Shown in pieces: positions 9,101 through 15,384 of a DNA stretch of 58,396 nt. A model generated the notes under the pieces. The model was given only the letters and a program-made list of their open reading frames with translations, was not told the origin of the DNA and did not search any database. Positions within the stretch are counted from its first letter, which is position 1; each line of letters opens with the position of its first letter. The position numbers and the translations under genes are program-made. Location: positions 1 through 58,396 of the forward strand of contig JAFTWW010000026.1 of the NCBI GenBank assembly GCA_017465085.1, written 5' to 3'. The stretch comes from Clostridia bacterium (GTDB lineage: Bacteria; Bacillota; Clostridia; Oscillospirales; Acutalibacteraceae).

Positions 9101-10702
9101 TTATGCTTTTCCTTTGTAAGCGGCTTTGATTACAAAGAGGGTTGCAACGGTTAAAACAACACCGATGGGAAGAACGATCATCCAGTTATTTACGAAGCCT
9201 GCAAGGATATAGGTTACGAATGAAAGGCCTGCTACGGTCATAGCATAGGGCAACTGGGTTGAAACGTGATTGATGTGGTTGCACTGAGCTCCTGCCGAGG
9301 ACATAATGGTTGTATCGGAGATGGGTGAGCAGTGGTCACCGCAAACCGCGCCTGCAAGGCAAGCCGACATACCGATAGTACCAAGAGCGCTGCCTACGGG
9401 GAAAATTGCAAGAACTATGGGTATAAGAATACCGAAGGTTCCCCAGGAGGTGCCTGTTGCAAAGGAAATACCGCAAGCTACCAAGAATATAATTGCGGGG
9501 AGGAAATTCTGTAGTCCTCCTGCATTTGCAAGGGCGGTTTCAACGAAGGTATCGGATTCTAAAAGACCTGTCATATTCTTAAGAGAGGTTGCCATTGTTA
9601 AGATAAGAATGGCGGGTACCATTGCATTAAAGCCCTTGGGGATACAAGCCATAGCCTGCTTGAAGGTAACAAGTTTTCTTGCCATAAAGTAGATCATAAC
9701 TACTATGAGAGCGATAAGACCGCCCCAGGGAAGAGCCACGGTGGCATCGGTATTGCCGAAGGCATCGGCAAAGCTTAAGGTGCCATCCTGACCTATGTAA
9801 TAAAGGGCGTATACGCATACCGCTATAAGAACGAGTATGGGGAATACAAGGTCGATAACCTTAGCGTGAGATTTATCGAGGACCTCTTCCTCATCATACT
9901 CAACCTCATCCTCATCCTTAACCTCACCGCCAAAGGTGAAGAGGTCACCCTTTAAGGCATTGGCTTCATGCAAACGCATTGGACCGTAATCGAATTTCAT
10001 AAGGGTGATAGCAATAATGAATACGAAGGTTAAAAGCGAATAGAAATTATAAGGAATTGCCTGAATAAAGAGTGAAAGACCATCCTGACCCTCAGGAACA
10101 TACTCGGAAACAGCTGCTGCCCAGGATGAGATAGGAGCTATCATACAAATGGGGGCTGCGGTAGCATCAATAAGATAGGATAGCTTTGCGCGGGAAACCT
10201 TTGCGCTATCTGTTACGGGGCGCATAACTGCGCCAACGGTTAAGCAGTTAAAATAATCATCAATAAAGATAAGCACACCGAAAAGGAAGGTTGCAAGCGC
10301 GGCGCCTACCCTGCCCTTAACATGCTTGGCTGCCCAGTTACCGAAGGCCTGAGAGCCGCCTGCATTATTAAGAAGCGCTACGATAATACCGAGAACTACT
10401 AAGAATACAAAAATACCTGCTGTATCTGAAACCGAAGAGATAAGACCATCGCTTATAACCTTATCAACGGTATCAAGGGGCTTAAAGCCCGATGCTAAAA
10501 GACCGCCTGCCAAAACACCTATAAAGAGGGATGAATAAACCTCTTTAGTGATAAGAGCAAGGCCGATTGCCACTACGGGCGGAAAAAGCGACCATAAGGT
10601 TCCAACGGGATCGGTAATGGGGCCTGTAAAGGCGCAGAGAATACCGAAAATCACGATGAAAGCAAATATGAGCACCTTGGGGATGATTTTCTTTGCTGTC
10701 AT
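9101..10702 (-). CDS. NhaC-family Na+/H+ antiporter
   Basis: 533 residues with about 12 membrane segments. The text GDHCSPISDTTIMSSAGAQC is the family signature, and LIFIDDYFNCLTVG is the other conserved polar membrane segment. An acidic cytoplasmic loop (DEDEVEYDEEEVLDKS) separates the two halves. The predicted job is proton-driven sodium export or, in some family members, transport of organic solutes. The frame continues 68 codons upstream, but AGGAGG lies seven bases before the ATG at 10702 and a near-consensus promoter follows further up, so the short form is real. Confidence 0.88.
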   Translation of the reverse strand: MTAKKIIPKVLIFAFIVIFGILCAFTGPITDPVGTLWSLFPPVVAIGLALITKEVYSSLFIGVLAGGLLASGFKPLDTVDKVISDGLISSVSDTAGIFVFLVVLGIIVALLNNAGGSQAFGNWAAKHVKGRVGAALATFLFGVLIFIDDYFNCLTVGAVMRPVTDSAKVSRAKLSYLIDATAAPICMIAPISSWAAAVSEYVPEGQDGLSLFIQAIPYNFYSLLTFVFIIAITLMKFDYGPMRLHEANALKGDLFTFGGEVKDEDEVEYDEEEVLDKSHAKVIDLVFPILVLIAVCVYALYYIGQDGTLSFADAFGNTDATVALPWGGLIALIVVMIYFMARKLVTFKQAMACIPKGFNAMVPAILILTMATSLKNMTGLLESDTFVETALANAGGLQNFLPAIIFLVACGISFATGTSWGTFGILIPIVLAIFPVGSALGTIGMSACLAGAVCGDHCSPISDTTIMSSAGAQCNHINHVSTQLPYAMTVAGLSFVTYILAGFVNNWMIVLPIGVVLTVATLFVIKAAYKGKA

Positions 10703-10754
10703 TTTTTCTCCTCCTAAGAACAAGCTTTTGCTTCGTTCATAAAATGTTAAAAAA

Positions 10755-10783
10755 ATAATATCATAAGATATTATATATGTCAA
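10755..10783 (-). promoter_or_regulatory. SigA promoter of nhaC
   Basis: Minus strand TTGACA (10778-10783), 17-base spacer, TATTAT (10755-10760). Confidence 0.82.
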
Positions 10784-10867
10784 CTTTTTTTGATAAAAAT
10801 AAAACCCCGACTGAAAGGCAACATTTCGTAAAGAAGTTGTCCCTGTTACATTTTTCCAAAAGAAAAA

Positions 10868-11165
10868 TGACACTTTCGAAACTGAAAGTGTCATAGTGGG
10901 TGACATACTTTAAGAAACATATTACTTACCGAAAAACAAAAAGTTTTTTCGAAAGTTTGAGTTATATTGCAAACTATCGTTTGCAGTTATATTTGACCTA
11001 TGGTCAAGTTATATGAAAGCCATACGGCTTTCGTTATATTATATTCGCTCTAAAACTGTCCGCAGGACAACATAACGATGCGAAGCATCATATAACTGCT
11101 TTAGCAATATCACTCGCTGCAAAGCGAATATAACTGAGGCGTACTTCCTTACGGAGTACGCCTCA
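10868..11165. repeat. Array of short hairpins separated by GTTATAT/ATATAAC linkers
   Basis: This fills the 480-base gap between nhaC and rpsR. After a stand-alone 10-bp hairpin (10868-10877 with 10884-10893), a run of small perfect hairpins follows: 10968-10985, 10993-11007, 11015-11032, 11058-11068, 11077-11089, 11097-11106, 11114-11127 and 11135-11165. The first three are separated by exactly GTTATAT, and several later ones by ATATAAC or close variants. TATATTCGC at 11040-11048 can also pair with GCGAATATA at 11124-11132, closing the middle hairpins into a larger fold. The last stem (11 bp) lies right after the rpsR stop and may act as a transcript end. No protein is encoded. Confidence 0.7.
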
Positions 11166-11183
11166 AGTCAGGGTTTTAATCAA

Positions 11184-11423
11184 TTAATCGTTAGCGTAAG
11201 GAAGTAAAGCTACCTGACGTGCGCGCTTGATAGCGGTGGTAAGTGCGCGCTGATGCTTAGCGCAGGTACCTGTTGCGCGGCGGGGTAAAATCTTTGCGCG
11301 TTCAGAAACGAACTTGCGAAGACGAGCAACATCCTTGTAATCGATTTCTTCTATACGATCGGCACAGAAATGGCAAACCTTCTTACGAGCCTTTCTGAAA
11401 GCGGGCTTATCGTTCTTTTCCAT
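11184..11423 (-). CDS. rpsR: Small-subunit ribosomal protein bS18
   Basis: 79 residues, standard length. Typical bS18 text: [27 protein letters not shown], ending in the conserved [26 protein letters not shown]. Binds 16S rRNA next to bS6. Last gene of the rpsF-ssb-rpsR operon, 53 bases after ssb, with AGGAGG upstream. The two cysteines of CHFC make this a zinc-type bS18. Confidence 0.97.
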   Translation of the reverse strand: MEKNDKPAFRKARKKVCHFCADRIEEIDYKDVARLRKFVSERAKILPRRATGTCAKHQRALTTAIKRARQVALLPYAND

Positions 11424-11476
11424 TTGAAAGTTCCTCCTTTTCAGTAATTATCCTTTTTCGGATTAAAAGAAGAGTA

Positions 11477-11899
11477 TTAGAAGGGAAGGTCATCATCCAT
11501 ACCGCCGATTTCGGTGAAATCACCTGCATCAGCATTGGAATAGGATGCGGCGCTATCATCTGCGCCTGCAGATGCGGAATCCCTCTTAGACTCTACAAAC
11601 TGGGCATTGTTAACAACAACCTCAAATGCTGTGCGGTTGTTGCCGTTCTTATCGGTATAACGGCGGGTCTGAATAGAGCCCTCAATACCTATCATATTGC
11701 CCTTCTTAAAATACTTAGTAATGAACTCAGCATTCTGACGCCAAGCAACAATGTTGATGAAATCAGCCTGAGTTTCTTCGCCTGAACGGTAGCGGCGACT
11801 TACGGCGATGGAGAATGAAGTCACTGAGATACCGTTGGGAGTAGTTTTAAGCTCCGGATCGGCAGTAAGGCGACCAGTTAAAACAACAAGATTAAACAT
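11477..11899 (-). CDS. ssb: Single-stranded DNA-binding protein
   Basis: 140 residues: an OB fold (1-107) with the conserved start MFNLVVLTGRLTADPELK and the WRQNAEFITKYFKKGN helix, then a Ser/Ala/Asp linker and the acidic tip DDDLPF that docks replication and repair partners. Its GGAGG site overlaps the end of rpsF, so the two are translationally coupled. Essential for replication, recombination and repair. Confidence 0.97.
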   Translation of the reverse strand: MFNLVVLTGRLTADPELKTTPNGISVTSFSIAVSRRYRSGEETQADFINIVAWRQNAEFITKYFKKGNMIGIEGSIQTRRYTDKNGNNRTAFEVVVNNAQFVESKRDSASAGADDSAASYSNADAGDFTEIGGMDDDLPF

Positions 11900-11916
11900 A
11901 ATTTAGAAATCCTCCA

Positions 11917-12198
11917 TTACTTTTTGATTACCATAACGCGAAGAACGCCTTCGGTAATACCGGCTACACGCTCAAGCTCTGCGGGGAACTCGGGAGCGCT
12001 GGTAAATGTGGTAAACACATAGTAGCCCTCAGCCTCATCGTTGATAAGGTATGCAAGACGGCGCTTGCCCCACTCGTCAACGTTTTCAACTGTACCGTTT
12101 TTAGCGATAAGGTCGTTAAACTTATCCTTAAGAGCGTTAACGGCATCATCACCGTTTGCTACAGAGTAGATAAGAGCAGCCTCATACTTATTGGTCAT
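11917..12198 (-). CDS. rpsF: Small-subunit ribosomal protein bS6
   Basis: 93 residues, the normal length, starting at the ATG at 12198 with AGGAGG nine bases upstream. The in-frame extension to 12315 crosses the promoter and is not coding. Typical features are the YEAALIYS start, the DEWGKRRLAYLINDEAEGYYV core and the final VLRVMVIKK. First gene of rpsF-ssb-rpsR; forms a complex with bS18 on the 30S platform. Confidence 0.96.
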   Translation of the reverse strand: MTNKYEAALIYSVANGDDAVNALKDKFNDLIAKNGTVENVDEWGKRRLAYLINDEAEGYYVFTTFTSAPEFPAELERVAGITEGVLRVMVIKK

Positions 12199-12212
12199 TT
12201 CGTTGCACCTCC

Positions 12213-12276
12213 TTCTGGACTTTTGGCCGCGCGCGGTTACGCGCAGCAAGGACTGAAACGGCATATTTCTCCGTTT
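12213..12276 (-). promoter_or_regulatory. Structured rpsF leader, possible bS6:bS18 autoregulatory element
   Basis: The predicted transcript starts near 12280 and immediately forms a stem (12271-12276 with 12256-12261, AAACGG/CCGTTT, 9-nt loop) and then a GC-rich hairpin (about 12228-12244). bS6:bS18 complexes are known to bind hairpins in their own leaders in many bacteria. The position fits, but I cannot verify the conserved bulge, so this is a candidate only. Confidence 0.35.
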
Positions 12277-12286
12277 AGCACAGACC

Positions 12287-12315
12287 ATTATAACAACTAA
12301 AATTGAAATAGTCAA
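12287..12315 (-). promoter_or_regulatory. SigA promoter of rpsF-ssb-rpsR
   Basis: Minus strand TTGACT (12310-12315), 17-base spacer, TATAAT (12287-12292). Confidence 0.85.
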
Positions 12316-12336
12316 CTGTTTTTTATTTTTACTGTG

Positions 12337-12365
12337 TTGATTTTTTTATATATAGATGTTAAAAT
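12337..12365 (+). promoter_or_regulatory. SigA promoter of the FAD oxidoreductase-coaX operon
   Basis: TTGATT (12337-12342), 17-base spacer, TAAAAT (12360-12365). Divergent from the rpsF promoter, with 21 bases between the two -35 boxes. Confidence 0.65.
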
Positions 12366-12400
12366 ATAGTAAATTCTGAATTCGGTTTGGAGCGATGAGA

Positions 12401-13588
12401 ATGTTTATCTCCGAAAAAGAAAAGCGCACTCCTGTAACAAGTGAGTATGATACCGTTGTTGTAGGCGGTGGTATTGCAGGTGTTTCTGCGGCGCTGGCAG
12501 CGGCCAGAAACGGTGCTAAAACTCTGCTTATTGAAAGAGAATATATGTTGGGCGGTCTTGCAACTGCAGGGCTTATTATAATATACCTTCCTATATGCGA
12601 TGGCAAAGGCAAACAGGTTTGCTTCGGCATTGCCGAAGAGCTTATAAAGCTTTCAGTAGCAGATGGAAGCGAATACCCATACAAAGCAGAGGATTGGATT
12701 AACGGCGAGGAAATCAAAAAGAATAGATTTCTCACCTACTATAATCCCAATGTTTTTGCAATCCGCCTGGAGCAGTTGCTTATAGAAAACGGTGTTGATA
12801 TTCTTTACGGCACCTGTGTTTGCGACACAATTTGTGAAAATGGATTTGTAACCCACCTTATAACCGAAAATAAATCGGGCCGTGAGGCTATCGCTCTTAA
12901 AACCGTGGTTGATTGCACGGGGGATGCAGATATCTGCCTCCTTGCAGGTGAGGATACTGCTTTATCCGAAAGAAACGGCAATATTCTTGCCGCCTGGTGT
13001 GTTGAAGCCCTTGATGGTAAAACCATCCTCCGCCCCATAGGAGCCTGCGATTCACAGCAGGAAGAGGATGAGCTGCAAATTGTTAAAGTTACAAAATCCA
13101 TCTCGGGTGTTAACGCTAAGGAAATTTCCGAAAGGACTATTCTCTCCCACAAACTGATGCTTGATGAGTTTCTCAAAAACGGGCCCGTTTCCGAAAGTCA
13201 TTCACTTGCAACTATGCCATCTATCCCCCAGCTTCGTATGACAAGGAGGCTTGTTGGCATTTATACTCAGGGTGAAGACGAAATGCACAAGGAATTTGCT
13301 GATAGCGTAGGTCTTTATCCCGATTGGAAAAAGTGCGGTCCTATTTACGAGCTTCCCTACTCCTGCCTTAAGGGTAACAAGATTAAAAATCTGTTAGCGG
13401 CAGGTAGATGTATCTCGGCTGATGATGAACTATGGGATATAACAAGGGTTATACCCGTTTGCGCTGTATCGGGCGAAGCGGCAGGAACTGCGGCGGCTAT
13501 GGGAAGAAATCTTGATGAAATAGATATTTCCGCTCTACAGGAACGATTAAGAGCGCAAAATGTTAAAATTCACGAAAAGGAGTTATAA
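12401..13588 (+). CDS. FAD-dependent oxidoreductase
   Basis: 395 residues. The N-terminus has the dinucleotide-binding signature VVVGGGIAGVSAALAAARNG followed by the Glu ending the second strand (LLIERE) and the MLGGLATAG stretch typical of FAD_oxidored (PF12831) proteins. The C-terminal segment AAGRCISADDELWDITRVIPVCAVSGEAAGTAA closes the FAD site. Substrate unknown. TTGGAG lies eight bases before the ATG at 12401; an ATG two codons earlier is too close to it. coaX follows after two bases, so the two are co-translated, although no functional link is known. Confidence 0.85.
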   Translation: MFISEKEKRTPVTSEYDTVVVGGGIAGVSAALAAARNGAKTLLIEREYMLGGLATAGLIIIYLPICDGKGKQVCFGIAEELIKLSVADGSEYPYKAEDWINGEEIKKNRFLTYYNPNVFAIRLEQLLIENGVDILYGTCVCDTICENGFVTHLITENKSGREAIALKTVVDCTGDADICLLAGEDTALSERNGNILAAWCVEALDGKTILRPIGACDSQQEEDELQIVKVTKSISGVNAKEISERTILSHKLMLDEFLKNGPVSESHSLATMPSIPQLRMTRRLVGIYTQGEDEMHKEFADSVGLYPDWKKCGPIYELPYSCLKGNKIKNLLAAGRCISADDELWDITRVIPVCAVSGEAAGTAAAMGRNLDEIDISALQERLRAQNVKIHEKEL

Positions 13589-13590
13589 CT

Positions 13591-14355
13591 ATGCTACTCG
13601 CTATAGATATCGGCAACACCAATTTAACCTTGGGCGTTTATGATGAAAGCGTTCTGCTTTTTACCGCAAGGCTTGCTACTGATACCCGACTTACAAGCGA
13701 CCAATACGCCATTGAAATCAAGGATATTCTTGCTCTCCACGATACCGATTACAACTCTATTGAGGATTGCATTATATCCTCGGTTGTGCCTACTGTGGCA
13801 TCGGCTGTGGCGCGGGCTATTTCCCTTTTGTGCCACATAGTTCCCTTGGAGCTTGGACCCGGTCTTAAAACAGGGCTCAACATAAAGATAGACAACCCCG
13901 CCCAGCTTGGCGCAGATTTGGTTGCAGGAGCTGTTGGAGCCATTTCCGAATATACCCTGCCCTGCATCGTTATCGATATGGGCACGGCCACTACCGTTAG
14001 CGTTATAAACAGCGAAGGTCAGTTTTTAGGCGGCTCTATTGCGGCAGGCGTTATGCTAACCCTTAAAGCCCTTAGTGAAAACACCTCTCAGCTACCCTCA
14101 ATAAATGTTTCTGCGCCCAATTCGGTTATAGGCAGAAACACGGTAGACTGTATGCGTTCGGGCCTTATTTTCGGCACCGCTTCTATGATTGACGGACTTA
14201 TTGAACGAATATCCGAGGAGCTTGATGAAATCCCTACAGTTGTTGCTACGGGTGGACTTTCCAAGGAAATCATCGCCCATTGTAAAAGCGATATAATCTA
14301 TAACGAAAATCTGCTCCTTGACGGACTGAGGGAAATTTATGAAAAGAATAAATAA
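13591..14355 (+). CDS. coaX: Type III pantothenate kinase
   Basis: 254 residues, standard length. ASKHA-fold enzyme: MLLAIDIGNTNLTLGVYD phosphate-1 motif, PAQLGADLVAGAVGA and the VIDMGTATTVSVI phosphate-2 motif, and GGSIAAGVMLTLKAL. It phosphorylates pantothenate, the first committed step of CoA synthesis, without feedback inhibition by CoA. AAGGAG lies nine bases before the start. The downstream ECF S component could supply its substrate. Confidence 0.95.
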   Translation: MLLAIDIGNTNLTLGVYDESVLLFTARLATDTRLTSDQYAIEIKDILALHDTDYNSIEDCIISSVVPTVASAVARAISLLCHIVPLELGPGLKTGLNIKIDNPAQLGADLVAGAVGAISEYTLPCIVIDMGTATTVSVINSEGQFLGGSIAAGVMLTLKALSENTSQLPSINVSAPNSVIGRNTVDCMRSGLIFGTASMIDGLIERISEELDEIPTVVATGGLSKEIIAHCKSDIIYNENLLLDGLREIYEKNK

Positions 14356-14360
14356 ACCGT

Positions 14361-14387
14361 ATGTTTATGCCTAAAAGGCAATAACAT
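14361..14387 (+). other. Hairpin after coaX
   Basis: ATGTTTATGCC (14361-14371) pairs with GGCAATAACAT (14377-14387) with two central mismatches. There is no T run, so it may stabilise the 3' end of the coaX message or be a protein site rather than a terminator. Confidence 0.35.
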
Positions 14388-14397
14388 AAATTTATGA

Positions 14398-14519
14398 ACT
14401 GTACCAAAAAGGATAATTCGTCTAAGTGAGGTAAGATATAGTCGTTTGCAAAGCAAACGCCGAAGCTTTTCACTATTCACTCTTACCTCTTCACTGATGC
14501 GAAGCATCCTACGGACAGT
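14398..14519. repeat. Imperfect palindromic element in the coaX-ECF gap
   Basis: Nested pairings: outer ACTGT(14398-14402)/ACAGT(14515-14519); AGTGA-GGTAAGA (14425-14436) with TCTTACC-TCACT (14481-14495); inner hairpins CGTTTGC/GCAAACG (14443-14459) and GATGC-GAA-GCATC (14496-14508). The last is identical to a hairpin in the array at 11077-11089. It ends directly before the GGAGG site of the ECF gene. Repeat element or structured 5' leader. Confidence 0.5.
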
Positions 14520-14534
14520 ATCGGAGGTAATTTT

Positions 14535-15143
14535 ATGACAAAAACAAGCAATCGCAACGGCATCTATAAAATGGTGCTTATTGCAATGTTCATCGCTTTA
14601 ATGCTGGTGATGAACTTCACACCTATCGGTTATATAACCGTAACCGGCGCGTTTTCAATCACGCTGATGACCATCCCTGTGGCGCTCGGAGCCGCCTGCA
14701 CCGGTGTATCCGGCGGAACAATCCTCGGCTTTGTATTTGGCCTTACAAGCTTTCTGCAGGCATTTGGTATCGGATTTATGATAGATCCCAGCGCCGCTCC
14801 CCTTTTCAGTGAAAATCCCTTCGGCTATATTGTCACCTGCTTTGTTCCCCGAATCTTAACAGGTTTAGTTGCCGGTTTGGTTTTCTCACTCTTTAAGAAA
14901 AAAGGCCATACGGGCATCTGGGCGTTTGGTGTTTCTTCGGCAATTGTACCGATTTTAAACACCGTTTTGTTTATGTCCTCTTACATCGCTTTCTATTCAA
15001 ACACATCCTTCGGCGGTGCGGTTATGTCTGTATTGCTGACAATATTAACCATAAATTTCTTGGTTGAATTGTTGGTTACAACAATTGCAGGAACCACCAT
15101 CAGCAAGGTTGTTTACAGCCAAGTAATGAAACAAAGCAGATAA
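14535..15143 (+). CDS. ECF transporter S component (substrate-binding membrane subunit)
   Basis: 202 residues, six predicted membrane helices, mostly small hydrophobic residues, with the GAFSITLMTIPVALGAACTG stretch and GGTILGFVFGLTSF loop typical of ECF S components. Such proteins bind one vitamin or cofactor precursor and share a common EcfAAT motor coded elsewhere. Nearness to coaX suggests pantothenate (PanT-like), but the intervening element and lack of a diagnostic motif leave the substrate open. GGAGG site before the ATG; strong terminator behind. Confidence 0.75.
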   Translation: MTKTSNRNGIYKMVLIAMFIALMLVMNFTPIGYITVTGAFSITLMTIPVALGAACTGVSGGTILGFVFGLTSFLQAFGIGFMIDPSAAPLFSENPFGYIVTCFVPRILTGLVAGLVFSLFKKKGHTGIWAFGVSSAIVPILNTVLFMSSYIAFYSNTSFGGAVMSVLLTILTINFLVELLVTTIAGTTISKVVYSQVMKQSR

Positions 15144-15150
15144 TTTTATG

Positions 15151-15178
15151 CGCCGTTTTTTGTAAAACGGCGTTTTTT
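15151..15178 (+). terminator. Terminator after the ECF S component
   Basis: CGCCGTTTT (15151-15159) pairs with AAAACGGCG (15164-15172), followed by six T. Confidence 0.85.
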
Positions 15179-15278
15179 CTGTGAAAAAATCATAGATTTT
15201 AACTCGCTTTAGGGTTTAACTTTGGTTTTTTATCATATAAATCCAATTTTTTGCAAAAAAGACTTTATTTTTGAAAAT

Positions 15279-15292
15279 AAATTTGTTATAAT
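15279..15292 (+). promoter_or_regulatory. Probable ppdK promoter (-10)
   Basis: TTGTTATAAT gives a consensus -10 (15287-15292) about 90 bases before the ppdK start; the -35 region is only T-rich. The leader of roughly 85 nt has no obvious structure. Confidence 0.4.
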
Positions 15293-15384
15293 GACATAGA
15301 TACCACGCATATTTATATATGTTATGGTCTAATCAGTTAAAAATGGATTCAGTTCCACAAATTTTTTAGGAGGTTGATTCGTAA

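Noticed and set aside
10703-10906. A 68-codon N-terminal extension of the NhaC antiporter
   Set aside because: It runs through the promoter and ribosome binding site; AGGAGG before 10702 marks the true start.
10961-11165. CRISPR array
   Set aside because: The repeated unit is a 7-base linker and the segments between are self-complementary hairpins of unequal length; there are no cas genes.
12250-12286. Extended stem GGTCTG/CAGTCC below the rpsF leader hairpin
   Set aside because: The upper strand lies upstream of the predicted transcription start, so only the inner AAACGG/CCGTTT stem could form in the RNA.
12199-12315. A 39-codon N-terminal extension of bS6
   Set aside because: It covers the promoter and leader of rpsF; the normal 93-residue protein begins at 12198.
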